64,000 nucleotides of DNA from Agaricus subrufescens (lineage: Eukaryota > Basidiomycota > Agaricomycetes > Agaricales > Agaricaceae): positions 2,542,001-2,606,000 of the forward strand of contig CM057059.1 in NCBI GenBank assembly GCA_029945375.1, written 5' to 3'. Positions 9,733 through 21,703 of the stretch are shown one piece after another. The first letter of the stretch is position 1; every line of letters starts with the position of its first letter. Position numbers and translations under genes: made by a program. The notes below the pieces were generated by a model. That model saw only the letters and a program-made list of their open reading frames with translations. It did no database searches and was not told where the DNA came from.

Positions 9733-12700
9733 ATGGAGCCCGTAACACCCTCTCGTAGAGGAGCATTCGATCTTCCCAAGCCAGAAAATGACCTTGCAGA
9801 ATGGACGAGCAAAATCAAGGCTCTTCAGCGTCAAGTTGACGCAGACGAGGAGGCGGAGCAGAAAAGACTTGAAGAGGAGATAGCGTCAGCCCGACGCGCT
9901 AGGCTTCGTAGAAGTCAAGGGGCTGTATACGGTGATGATAACGATCCAAGTAAGTTGGACTAAGTTTATAAACGAGGCCGGAAGTTCATCGAATTGGCTT
10001 TACGTATATCTCATAGCTGCATCTCCTAGTGCGTTGGGAAAACTGTCTTCAGGCCTCAGCAATTCACCTTCTTCCGAAGAGTTGAGAACCTCCTCGGATA
10101 AAAGGAAGGACCACGAGAATGCGCTGCGGAAGTTGACTGAGAGCTCTTCACGCAATGTCGATAACTCTTCGATAACCCAAGGGATCCTCCCTCGGCCGAG
10201 TCATTTCCCCGCGTCTCAGCCTCCCTCGTCTCAGCGCTCGGAGCCTGTTTCTCTCGCCTCCTTCATAGGAGGTCGTGCTACAGGGCCACGTCTCAATCGA
10301 CATACCCCCCAGCAGGACGCTCATGACCCTAAGCAATTTCAACAACGAAAGATTGACGCACCTCACCCCGTTTTTGGCAAAGGCGGTATCGCGATGCCAG
10401 GGATGGTCACCAAACCAGGAACCTCCGTTCGGGATGCGTTGAACGCGTCTGAAGCGATCGAGCGCTATCAGCCTCGTCTATCCATGCACTCTGGAACCTC
10501 TTCAGCTTCGAGGCCGCTGCCGGTGACACCGTCACCCCGCCCTATCTCTCCTCAAAAGTCTGGATCGCGTGACAGGACAACCAGTAGCCCGTCGGTTGCC
10601 AGGAAGTATGCAGATCAAGTGGATCAACGCCCCACATCTCCTCAGAAGGGAGTGGGTAGAGAACGAACGCTCAGTACACCCGGTTCTTTACCCAAAGACT
10701 TATTCCACTCGCGACAGACGATCAGTCATTCAACCAGTACTGAAGGCTTCGCGGCCGACAGGCCTAGGAGTCCCCATAAAGATCAATCAGCTTCAATTTC
10801 TTCACGATCTCCTGCCTCATTCAAACAACCTACTGAGAGGCCGAATATGTCTCGTCAGTCGTTGCCTTCGCAGGTCAAATCTTCCGTCACGACCCCGTCT
10901 TTGGCACGGCCCATTATTCCGGAACCACGCCCCTCATTCCAGGCCCCCCTTATTACTGCAAATACAGTCCCTTCTCCGGCCTTTAATAAGGCTTCACCCT
11001 CGAAGGACCCTACTCCATCTATCAGTCGTCTTCAAGGTCGGGGCTTTGTTCAAAACATGGTTAGAGCTAGCTCTCAGCTCGGAACCCCACCCAAACCAAC
11101 GCCCAGCTCTCCCATCTCTAAGCCCACTAATGTGCGCAAGAGTTCTGTCTTGGATCGTTGGCAACCTACGAGCACTTCACCCTCGCCCTCACCTGCCCCC
11201 GCACCTCGGCAGGCATCGCCCGTTCGAAAGGCTTTCTCAGAAATGGGTGTGAAGACGGAACCTTCCGTAAAATCCCCTGTATCCTCTCCTGCCACACCGT
11301 CACCAGCGGGCAAGGTCCTCCAGACAAAAAGTTCGCGTGGGTTATTACACCCTGACCCGCTGTCACCTCCGGAGCTACTCAGTCCCCGGCGTGCGAAAAT
11401 GGCAGAGAAGATGCTACCCCCAGAGGGGGGCCCGGGCTTTGGCTCGGCCACAACAATGGTAGTTTATAAACCAAAGACTCCAGAGCCCGGGGGGTCTCCA
11501 CCAAGCGATCCTGTGGATGAGCTAGGCGTCAGGCGTGACACCAGCCCAGATAGTAAGGGCAAGCCAAGGTTTTCAACCCCATCCGAACTTCCTAATCCAA
11601 ACGGAAAACCCCTGAATCATGTGCGTTCCTTCCGGTAATGTTATAGAGGTGCCTACTTACAAAATGTCTGTGTTATGCCTGTTTTGCTTGTAATCATCCT
11701 TGGGTATCGGCATTGAATTATACATTCTTGCATTACAAATTTTAGCCAACAAAGGAACGAGCTCGAAAACCTAAAAAGAACAGAGATGTCAGTGGACAAT
11801 TGCCACCATATACCAAACCGGCTCCTGCGCAAGTCAAGAAAATCCAACCACAACAACAATCTGCTCTTCCGTTACCACGTTCCCCGCAGTTAAAACGCGC
11901 ACCGTCTCCCGGATCTTCCAACGGTCCGGGTTTGAACACCAAGAAATTCGGCTCAACGGGCGCGGTAGAATCATCCTCAACAAAGGAGCCTTCTTCCAAA
12001 GTTACTCACATTACACAAAGGTGGGGACAAAATGCGCCTATCGGCGTCAAGCCCGTCACCTCGTCTTCATATCAAGCCCAGGCTCAACCACTTCGGCTTG
12101 AGACAAAAACGGACCCAAATCTCATCCGGAGAGCTCTTCCCGGATTAGCGGCGACAGATAATTTACGAGCTCCTTCACCTGCGATGAAGTCCAAAACACC
12201 GTCCCCTGAGTCGACAGCTAAGGGTCCGAACAATGGTAAACCTGCAGGCTCCAGTCAAAATGCTAGCCCCTCCGGTACATCGGACTATACAAGCTCTCTA
12301 AGTAGCACAGAAGGTCAAACAAAACCTTCTGGAGCTGCAAATGCAAGCAAACGACCTATATCGCCTTCCTCTCGTAAACATAAACGAATACCCAGTACAG
12401 GAAATAGAGCTCTTGTGATGGATGTAGCACAGGCTCTCAATGATTATAATGCAAATATCGATCCTGAGAGTATCAATACTCAAGAAGAGAGTAAATCCCC
12501 TGTTGTGGAATTGGCACCCGAGCCAGCAGCTAAACCCACCATTCCTTCTACATCAGAGAGGCGGAGGTCAAGTTATGATAGGTTCTCCTTTGTATCGGTA
12601 ATGCCACCGTTGAAGGAGGAGGCTACCCCTAGCGGAACGCCTTCCGGAACCTTGCTGAGGACAACTGATCCTCTCTCGCGAAGCATACCACCTGAAAAGG

Positions 12701-14381
12701 CGGTCTCTGTAGTCGAAGGGAGAGTCTCTAAGGTGGGCAAGAATGAGCAAAAGGACGTCGTTTATTTCGGTTAGTTTTTGCCTTTGTTGTTGCAAAGTCT
12801 ACTCACCGATGTATTCAAGCAGATGTTGACCATGCCCCGCTACCCACTGTCGATATCCACGCGCTCCTTCAATCTCGTACCAATCCTCCTCTGGCCTTAC
12901 CGGAAGCGAGGACAATTTCTGTCGATGTTTTTGCTATCAATGGTGTTTCATCTACGGTCATATCTCAGGACGCCGACATCTTCTATGATACAGAGACCTT
13001 GGCCATTGTACATAGGTATAAATCTAAGACAAGCGGTCTGGTCTCAACTCAGCTCTGGGTATGGTATGGAAAGAAATGCAATGTCGGGGAAAAGGAGGAG
13101 CGGAAATTGCAAGAACTCGCCAAGCGTTATAACACCTCATCCGTGAATTACGCTAATTTTTTTTGTTATAATGAAATTTGCTCAACGCCAACGCACAGGT
13201 GCCTGTATATCAAACTTCTGAACCAGCGCAGTTGGTACAGCTTCTAGGGGGGCAGTTGATAATCAGACAGGTCTTGTGAATCTTAGCCCCTATGTCTAAC
13301 AAAGTTTAATTTGTTTGACAGGGCAATCGCTCACATTGGTCGGCGGACAACACCGCGATGTATTCAGTCCGCAGAATAGGTGGCGTCGTGCATATTGATG
13401 AACATAATATTGTAGGCCGCTTCCTTTATGTGACGGGGATTCGCAATTTACACGTTCTCCCGCAGAGTGTTCAAAATTTATGCTCGGCATTCAGCTATTG
13501 TTTAAATATCTTGGATACGGTTTATGTCTGGCACGGCTGTGGATCTACAGAATCGGAACGACAGGCAGCAGTCAAATATTCTTCTAGAATCGTAAAAGGG
13601 GATTCATCAGTCATTCAACTACATGAGGGTGAGGACGATACTGATGATTTGTTCTGGATGGCTCTTGGAGATGAGGAGTATGCCAAGGCAGACTATTGGC
13701 AATGGAGAGGGCAGACTTATGAAACTGATCCCCGCATTTGGCGTGTTGATGCCAACGCTAGCACTCCTGTAAGCATCTCTGTTTCATAAATCGTACTCAT
13801 AGTACACTGACAATTTAGATCTCGGCCGTTGCATCTCTGAGGGAGGAGAATGCACGAACACACTCTGTGTATATACTCGACTGCATCTGGGAATTTTTTA
13901 TCATGGTAGGACATGAAGCCAGAGGTGATCGCAGGAATATCAAATTAGGTCTACGGACAGCGAAGGTTCGGGTCATCATCGTCTCATATTTCCGATTTTT
14001 GACCGACATCATAGCGGCTCGCCGAGGCATCAGCCTCCACCAAGCCATTTACCCCCACTGTCCATGTTCTTGTATTACCTTCTCGGCTACCTTTGGATTT
14101 ACGTTTGAACCTGCGGGAGCTGGATGATACCGAATTGGCAAGTAATCGCAGGTTTTTGATTCGCCCTGGTACTCAATCTATCAATCAGAACCATGAGGAA
14201 GTTCCAGACCATATGAACCTTTTGTCTGCCGCTCAAGCGGAAACCCATGTGCGTAGCCGGGGATAATAGTCCTTGTCTGATCGTTCACCGGCAAATATAG
14301 TTACAACAGCATACGTGGGAGCGGATCGCTCTGCAGGATCAAACTATGTTACCTTTGGGAGTCTCATCGAATACTGGATAA
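9733..14381 (+). CDS. DUF4045 / gelsolin-repeat actin-binding protein
   Basis: Ten exons (9733-9949, 10017-11620, 11746-12769, 12820-13142, 13199-13270, 13322-13411, 13466-13768, 13819-13965, 14015-14248, 14301-14381) sum to 4095 nt, 1364 aa. The N-terminus (PKPENDLAEWTSKIKALQRQ, then a Lys/Arg/Glu coiled coil) is the DUF4045 start. Residues about 80-940 are disordered, rich in Ser/Pro and SPxK-like motifs. The C-terminal third has gelsolin/villin-type repeats: LWVWYGKKCNVGEKEERKLQ, GQSLTLVGG-like turns, LDTVYVWHGCGSTESERQAA and a final TPTVHVLVLPSRLPLDLRLN. Related fungal proteins are thought to cap or sever actin at sites of growth. The last 80 residues match the conserved C-terminal extension I know from the family. 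Confidence 0.88.
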
Positions 14382-14758
14382 ATACTTGTGAGCTGGTGTT
14401 AATACCCCCATTCTGTCGAATCGAGTGCATTCTCTGTGCTCATTTTACTTGCTCGACGTTGACATCGAGAATCCCTGTCTAAAAGAAGCCCGCTTCAATC
14501 CCACTAATTCCTCATTAAGATTCGTGAGAACCACGCCCCTGTGAAGCCTCCCGAGATTTTCAGGCCTTGTTGACAGCTTTGGAATATAATTAGAGCGGTC
14601 CAGGTGACTTGTTACCATCATGTAACCCTGATCTTCTGAGTGGTTCATGCGGTTCTTTTGTCTGACGGTCAACGTTATAATAACGCCTCTATTCTCAGAA
14701 AGGGTAAAATTTCGCCGATATAAACGACTCGTAGAAGGATGCGGGGGAAAATAATCTA
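14382..14758. other. Intergenic region, no gene seen
   Basis: This 377-bp spacer separates the gelsolin-like gene from the GH17 gene. A GATATAAA motif at about 14717-14724 lies some 35 bp upstream of the GH17 ATG and could act as a TATA element with a very short leader. Nothing else is recognisable. Confidence 0.4.
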
Positions 14759-16192
14759 ATGCTAGCCCTTACTCTCGTTACCTCTCTATGCCTGGTTCTG
14801 CTGGGCACGGTCTCTGCCTCTCCATTGCATGTTGGTGGCAAGCATCATGTTTCCCAGAAAAAGGCAACTACTTGCTTCCCCGCTCTCAACTTTACGATGC
14901 CTTCGACGGTCCCTCCCGACTCGAGTCTGTCTTCTTGGTGGTGCAATGCAACTACCGAACATGCTTTTCTGGGTTTCAGCTACGAGGTTACAGCTTGTAG
15001 GTGGTTTGTCTTTAATTGTTATCTAATGTCTTACGCATTGTCCTTGGTTCGAAGGTCAAAGCAGATCTCAACTTATCTCCGAATTCAAGGACATCCGCGA
15101 GCAGTTTGACTCGCGCTACGTTCGGCTTTATGGTGCCTGTGATCGCAAGGGATTCTAGTAGGTTTTTTCAGTTTGTTTAGTGGCTTTATATTCATGTTGA
15201 AATAACTTCTCACAGCGATGATATCGTCGATGCCGCCTGGGAGAATGGCCTCGGAGTGCATGCACTCATCTGGGTAAGTTCGAATGTTGAACCTCCAAAG
15301 GTGGACAAGACTCATGTGGTATCTTTCATAAGTTTGGCTTCGATGGTGATGACATCTGGAAGACACGGCGTGATACCTTATTCGCATCCTTACACGCTAA
15401 CCCGAAAGCCAAATGGGTCACCCGGGTCTTGCAGTTCGGGTCTGAACCTCTCTTCGATAATGTTCTACCTCACGCCCAACTTGCTGCGCAAGTAGTTGCT
15501 GCACAAAAGAATTTATCTAGTCTGCATATTCCTGTCACTGTTTCGGAACTTGCATTCGGGTATCTATCTTAATTCTCTTTACTTGCCTTTTCTGACCCAC
15601 TCCTATAGCTACCAGGAACGCGGCGGGGCGCAGGACGTCCTCGATGCTATTGACTCGATCAACATTCATATGCTTCCTTTCTTCTCTCAACAAGCGTCGA
15701 CCGGTAAGCGATCAACTCGGTCAGTTTACGACACCAGCAAATCTAACCGAAAATTCTAGCTAAAAAAGCATGGCCTCTAGTCTTAAATGACCTACAATTT
15801 TTCATCGATAACGGCAAAGGCAAGAAGATGTATTTCGATGAGGTGAGACTTAGATCGTTACGACATTCTTCAGACTCCTCACCAAGAGTACAGAATGGAT
15901 GGCCATCTGTCACCTCCGAAGGTGTGCAACCCAACAGTCCCGATGCTGTTGCTGATATACCCAATGAACGCGTAAGCGCCACTTTATGGATCCATCTGGA
16001 CCTGAATCTCAAACGTATTGATAGGATTACTATACCCTACTCGATGATCATTGTGAAGATCTCAAAGAGGTAGTGGGCGGTGGTGTAGGATGGTTCGCTC
16101 ACATCTATAGTGACGATCAAGAGCCAGGTTATGGGATATACAACTCTGCGGGCAAACTGAAGTTCCCCTTCAGCCCTCGCACTTCATGCTGA
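14759..16192 (+). CDS. Secreted glycoside hydrolase family 17-like protein (beta-1,3-glucan active)
   Basis: Eight exons (14759-14996, 15055-15157, 15216-15273, 15333-15559, 15609-15703, 15760-15842, 15894-15971, 16025-16192) give 349 aa. A signal peptide (MLALTLVTSLCLVLLGTVSA) is followed by a GH17 TIM barrel: early strand RYVRLYGACDRKGFYDDIVD, then VHALIWFGFDGD. VTVSELAFGYQ carries the probable acid/base glutamate, INIHMLPFF is a conserved strand, and YFDENGWPS carries the probable nucleophile in the family's E-x-GWPS context. GH17 enzymes cut or transfer beta-1,3-glucan, so a cell-wall remodelling role is likely. Both catalytic acids are present and no disruption is seen. Subfamily and substrate cannot be read. 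Confidence 0.9.
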
Positions 16193-16857
16193 AAAGTAGA
16201 TTGTAGGCTGCACTGTCAACACATAATTGTACAATAACAATTTTTCTAGCTGGTCTAAACAAAAGAATTTGTCATCAATAATGATGCCCTACCAACCGAG
16301 CCAAGGAGGATAAATCCGGTCCTTCGAATCAAGTGTGACTATCTTCCCTTCTTTAATCTCGTGCCGGCGCAATCTACGTCCTGATGCCCCGTTGTCTATA
16401 CGTCGTGAATACGTCGTGATTGACAACAGTGGCACAGCGCTTTTGTCTGCCCCTGAGGTTTCCGAGAGCGGAACCTCCTACCGGTACCGTACTCAACGGA
16501 TGTATAATCTCGGTTCTTCAGGAATATGTGTAAGCCGCTTGTGAAGTCTGTTGACCAAGTCCTGGTGTAGTGCTCTGTTGACGTCAAACCTTCTAAAAAC
16601 AAATCAGGGTCTTGATAATATTGGCGTTGTCTATCGAATGCACGTTGCAGCCGCAAGGTCTCATTACACTCATGTGTAAGACGTTACTTTGATTCAGGTC
16701 TATCGCAAGCCATTAGTGCTCTCTACGCGTCCCTCTTGCTTTACCGGAGCCACAGAACGCACGCTGGCTGGCTGTTTGCGTTCTTGGTTTTTAAGGCACT
16801 TCTGGCCGCTCCCACATTTCTTACCGCTCCCTTCGGTCTCGGACTGTCCTCTGTTGC
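16193..16857. other. Intergenic region with possible 5' exons of the next gene
   Basis: A frame from about 16320 to 16543 (containing REYVVIDNSGTALLSAPEV) can be spliced through a GTAAGC donor at 16528 to a short segment near 16611, but I find no ATG and no clean onward junction. A second frame at about 16686-16890 encodes two hydrophobic stretches. Either could be an unresolved N-terminus of the 16858-18541 gene or chance sequence. Confidence 0.3.
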
Positions 16858-18541
16858 ATGGCGTTGTCCCTTACCATCTCTATCTCTGCGCCAATGACCA
16901 CAGAAACCACCGTTGATGGTAGTAAGATATATTCTTACACCACACAACAAGCATATCGTCTTCCTGCCTCCCCTCTCAAACACTCGGTTTGCCCGCGACC
17001 GAGCAGCCTAGACTTACCAGCGGCGCAAGCGGATTGTGTTATGAACGTGAAGGATGTTGCTTCCGGGGAGGTAGTGGCCATCGTAGAACGGTTTGTGCCG
17101 ATGAAAGGCACGTTCGACCAGGCTACAAAACCCTTTGATTCCCTCCCAGGCGATGTCAAAATTGTTACCGACGTAGGTCTTAGGCACATTACTTATTCGA
17201 AGCATCTGACTACATGATATTTCCTAGATACACGGTCTGAGAGCCGGGCTTGAAGATCGAACGGTACAACAAGAGACGGAGGAAATTTTGAGGAATGAGG
17301 TAGGAATTATGCCCGAAATATAATTGTACAAAAGGCTAACGGCCATAATTTAGGAGTCTATTGAAACTCGTGTTCACCACGAGGTTGGATTATCACTTCC
17401 TTCTGTTTGTTTTTTAGAGCCTGACTTTTCACTGCGAACTCATTGCAGCCCACTGGGCAGATTTCGCGGGATGTTCATCCCAAAGTCGACTTGAAGTTGG
17501 AGGTTGAACATGCGGCGCTTGAGGTTGATCCTCAATCTGACCCAGATACTCCTCTCATTTCTCCTCAAGAAAACATTTGCACGTCTCCGAAGATCCCTAT
17601 TCTGTAAGTCATTCGGACTTCATGCATTTGTACAGCAATCATCAAGGTTTTCCTTCGTAGTTTATATCAAGGCGCCTCAGATGATGAAGACGAATTTTAT
17701 GAAACATACCATCGATGCTCTTTCCCGATGCTGGACACTACAGCGTTGTTCCCGCCAACTGAATATGCACATTTCTCCACCAGGGCTCAGACTACGTGAG
17801 TTATCTTTGAGGGTATGATGTTGAAATCAATCTAATGCCTCGTCAGGCTCTTCGACGAACCCAGTGAGCATGAGCCTCCTCCGCCTTCCCCTGCTCCGGT
17901 GATGGGCCCATTTCGATTCTTGCTTCGTCCTCTGCCTACTCCTGAACAGTCTCCCGCTTATGTTATCCGTGATTCACTACCTTCCACTGCATCATCGTGC
18001 TGTGCCACACCAATTTCAGCGTATCCAAGAGTACCTGCGCCCACTCCCACAGCCAACGAACCAACTTTCATGGTTCTACCGATAAACAGTGCTCCGGTCA
18101 GTGCACTGGTACCTAATTCTGCGTCCTCCCCTCTTGCTCCCAGGGATGCGAATCTTTTGTTCGCTCTAAGTTCTGAACAAAACAAGGAATTATTAAGGAA
18201 TCATGACCTGGATGGTTTTGTCATGCCTACACCGATGGCTGCGTGGCCTAAGGCGAGGACGATCGTGAAAACACCCAGAAGTCTGCGTGCTTCGCCGCTC
18301 ATGATCCCACCACCTTTGGAAACATCTTATGTGGACCCGCCATGCTGCAATAAGACTCCAGTGTCTGTCCCAGAGTCTCCGGCAGAGGTATGTGGCCAGT
18401 TCATTGAGAAATATTACACAACTGAAAACAAATCGTAAACAGGGCCCAGTGCTTTTTGTTCCCCCACCCCGTGCAGGACCACGGGCGGGTAGTTCGTTTG
18501 CTGACAACCTGAAGTTGCTGCCTCCTTTAGTTATCACTTGA
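16858..18541 (+). CDS. Unknown Pro/Ser-rich protein
   Basis: Seven exons (16858-17172, 17228-17299, 17354-17383, 17449-17603, 17661-17795, 17847-18387, 18443-18541) sum to 1347 nt, 448 aa. All introns are GT-AG, 49-65 bp. An alternative ATG at 16894 gives 436 aa and a more ordinary N-terminus. The first 110 residues look folded (CVMNVKDVASGEVVAIVERF, then GDVKIVTDIHGLRAGLEDRT). An acidic helical part follows (QQETEEILRNEESIETRVHH, with a 30-nt exon in it). The C-terminal 250 residues are Pro/Ser/Ala-rich and disordered, ending PPPRAGPRAGSSFADNLKLL. No membrane segment is seen inside the model. The true 5' end is uncertain. Confidence 0.65.
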
Positions 18542-18692
18542 AACATATGTAAAATCACTGTTCTTGTTTGTAGTTCTAAGTAGCTCGTTTCAGATCAGCT
18601 GCGGCTGTGTTACTAAAATTAGTTAGCGGTAACGACTCCTTGATTATGCCCATGTCCGCTGGTGCATCCCTATAGTCCTAGCAACCTCCACA

Positions 18693-19999
18693 ATGTTAAT
18701 GCCAATACGCCGCCTACTCACAACTCTACCCTTGTTTTTGCTACTCATCGTCACTCTTTTCTATGTATTCAAGAATCACTATCAGCTACGGAACCTCGTT
18801 TCTTACGCCAGCAGACCTCTATGGGATCATAGCGATGCACCTCAAGACGTTCTGCCACATTTCTACTCGGAGGGAATTGGGATGGATGCTCATACTTGTA
18901 TCCTTCACGGATGGCCAAAGAGGGCGGATGAGACTAGTGTGAAGGTGTTGGATGCCGTCCTCATGAGCAGCGAGCTTGACCTATTGGAGATTCGGCTGAA
19001 CGAACTCGACCCAGTGGTTGATTACTTCTTGATCGTCGAGTCGAATGCTACTTTTACTGGATTGCAGAAGGACACCTACTTCAAAAACAACAGGTCAAGA
19101 TTCGCCAAGTTTGAGAGCAAAATCGTCTATATGTTGTGAGTTTCTTCTGGCCCGCATCTATTATGTTTCGCTGAGCGCTTACGACTCATAGTTTGCCAGG
19201 CCATTCGCTGGCTCAGGGCGAGTCCGCATGGGATGTGGAAGCACGTACGCGAATCACTATGTCAGGCTTAATCCGTCAACAAATGCAACAATTCCCAAGT
19301 TCATCCAAAAGCCTCGTCATTATGTCCGATATAGATGAAATACCATCTCGTCACACCATACAACTATTGAAAACTTGTGATTTCGGCGATTCTATCCATC
19401 TTCAACTCCGCAATTTCCTGTACAGGTATGCGAAGCCTTTACGCTCATTGTATATCATGGCTAATATCGTCTCCAAAGTTTCGAATGGTTTTTGGGACTC
19501 AGCAGTTGGAGAGCTAGTGCACATATCTGGAACGACAACAGCTACTATCGTCACTCTAAGAGTACCGAAAGAGTTCTCGCAGACGCTGGGTGGCATTGCA
19601 GCTATTGTTTCCGAACAATCGACGAATACATCATCAAGATGAAAGGATTCTCGCATGCGGACCGCATTGGTGGCCGAGTCAATCTACTTGATCCTCGCTA
19701 CATTCAATCGACCATTTGCAAAGGCCGTGATATCTTCGGCATGCTTCCAGAGGCTTACAGTGTGCGTATTTGTTCCTTCATGGTATCGTTAATGCGAAGC
19801 TAATATGAGAGAGATAGTACCTAGACCTGTTCTCTCAATTGAACCTTGAACCGTAAGTGTTTTGATAGTATGACTCGACGTGCGTACATTAATGAGTTTC
19901 CTTAGAGTCAAAACCGCAGTTGGCCTACCTCGATATCTACTTGAAAATGCGGAGAAGTTCCGCTTTTTGCTCCCCGGCGGTTGCTTAAGGCAGGGATGA
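18693..19999 (+). CDS. Glycosyltransferase family 17 (GnT-III-like N-acetylglucosaminyltransferase)
   Basis: Five exons (18693-19135, 19192-19425, 19479-19761, 19818-19852, 19906-19999) give 362 aa. It is a type II Golgi membrane protein: a short cytosolic N-terminus (MLMPIRRLL), one signal anchor (LPLFLLLIVTLFYVF), then the lumenal catalytic domain. GT17 hallmarks are VLDAVLMSSELDLLEIRLNE, VVDYFLIVESNATFTG, the DID metal-binding motif in VIMSDIDEIPS, and DAGWHCSYCFRTIDEYIIKM with KGFSHADR. The animal relative adds the bisecting GlcNAc to N-glycans; the fungal acceptor is not established, so the activity is an inference from family. The ATG is directly followed by the membrane anchor. Confidence 0.9.
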
Positions 20000-20150
20000 C
20001 TATATATGTTGCTGTATTTTATCTTGGAACTTGCTTCGGATGACTTAGTCGCTTGCTGTTAATTTATATTGTCATGTGATGCTATGCTACAATCCTTTCT
20101 TTCCCTTCAACAACACTACAACGAGTTAAGTCTCGGGAACACCGCTGGCT

Positions 20151-21220
20151 ATGGCTGACCTCAAAGCGTATCTCGCTGAAAAATACATGTCTGGGCCTAA
20201 AGCAGATGCCATTCTATCACGCACAGCACCAAAGAAGAAAAAGAAACGCAAGGCAGACGCGACACCCTCTACATCGAATACATCATTCATCAAAGACGAT
20301 GACAGTGGTTGGGGCATGGACCAAAATAAAGAAGAGGAAGACGACACTGCAGATGCGGTCGTAGCTTCTGACCGGTCATTCAAGAAACGCAAAGTCGCTA
20401 CTTCAGATGCATCTAACTGGGTGACTGTTCAAGAAGGCGAGCATAAAGAAGAGGAGGAGGCTACACCGGCAGACGAACAACCTCTCGTAGTTGATACAGA
20501 ACAACCATCTCGCGGGGGAGGACTAATGACTGCCTCCAAACTACAAAAGATGATGCCAACAAGTCGAATATCAAAGCAAGAAACAGCAACCGCTGAAGAA
20601 ATAGCTCAAGCTCAGGAAACAGTATATCGTGACTCGAGTGGTAAACGAATAGATACCAAAGCGGAGAGGGCTGCGGCTGCTAGGGCTAAAAGGGAGCGAG
20701 AAGAGAAGGAAGCTCAAAAGATGGAATGGGGTAAAGGATTGGTTCAAAAAGAGGAGGAGGAGAAGAGGAAACAAGAACTGCAGAAGCAGAGAGGAAAGTC
20801 TTTTGCGAGACATGCGGATGATAAAGACTTGAATGAAGAACAAAAGTCGAAGGAGTTGTGGAATGATCCTGCTGCAGCTTTCATAACGGTTCGTCGCTGT
20901 TTATTTATTTTTTGTGTACACGTCAATTTATATGGTCGTCAATCCTTAATCCTTACAGAAAAAGAAGTCTAAAGGTCCTCGGAAACCCGAATATAATGGC
21001 CCACCACCACCTCCAAATCGCTTTGGTATCAGACCAGGTTATCGCTGGGACGGTGTGGGTACGTACTTTACATTATTCTCCATCATGTTTACCTTTCCAG
21101 TGTGCTCACACACGGATTCCAGATCGTGGTAACGGCTTCGAGAAGAAATTATTCCAGACTCTCAATGAACGAAAGCGGAGAGGGCAAGAAAGCTACAACT
21201 GGAGTGTCGACGACATGTAA
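20151..21220 (+). CDS. BUD13: Pre-mRNA-splicing factor BUD13/CWC26
   Basis: Three exons (20151-20888, 20959-21058, 21123-21220) give 311 aa. The N-terminus [20 protein letters not shown] is the conserved BUD13 opening. A Lys/Glu-rich charged middle carries nuclear signals ([15 protein letters not shown]). The conserved domain starts at [16 protein letters not shown] and runs through WGKGLVQ, then [20 protein letters not shown] and the C-terminal [14 protein letters not shown]13 is a subunit of the RES (retention and splicing) complex with Pml1 and Snu17, which joins the activated spliceosome. The gene is convergent with the BRCT gene, stops 484 bp apart. Confidence 0.95.
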
Positions 21221-21703
21221 AAAAACTGCTGCCTACCCAAATTTGCCCGTGTGCTATCTTTCGGTGTTCAAAAGACCAAGTCATGTCATTTACTCGTTGG
21301 TATCCTTGTCGGCTGAATGGTCCAGCATACGTCGTGGATTGACGGAACCACCTTTTGTATTCACACATCTTTCATGTCAAAGACTTACTATCAAACACAC
21401 AATGCAAGACCCAACGACAAGGAACAAATCTACAACCTGTGACTAAAGAGGAATAGGTAAATAAACTCTACAACACCGAGAAATAAATGATTGGAGGAAT
21501 TAGAGGGGGACTCCAGTGACCGGGAGTGATAGATAATACATGCGATTATGGCTGCGGGGGGTGTACTTGAAATGTAAAAAAAAAAAAAGCAGGATAGTCT
21601 TCATAATGCGTTGTTGTGAGAAGAAAGAGATGGAAGAAATTTATATGAATTTCCTGGGTGTGTAGTTGTTATAAAGAAAATATGCGGCTTGATCTTCAAC
21701 TGA
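21221..21703. other. Convergent 3' intergenic region
   Basis: This 483-bp gap between two convergent stop codons should hold both 3' untranslated regions. It contains a short poly-A run (about 21576-21588). No gene or RNA is recognised. Confidence 0.5.

Noticed and set aside
11742..11999. Minus-strand frames inside the gelsolin-like gene
   Set aside because: Antisense of its repetitive Ser/Pro coding region.
20571..20926. Minus-strand Leu/Phe/Ser-rich frames opposite BUD13
   Set aside because: Antisense reading of the charged coiled-coil region; no independent support.
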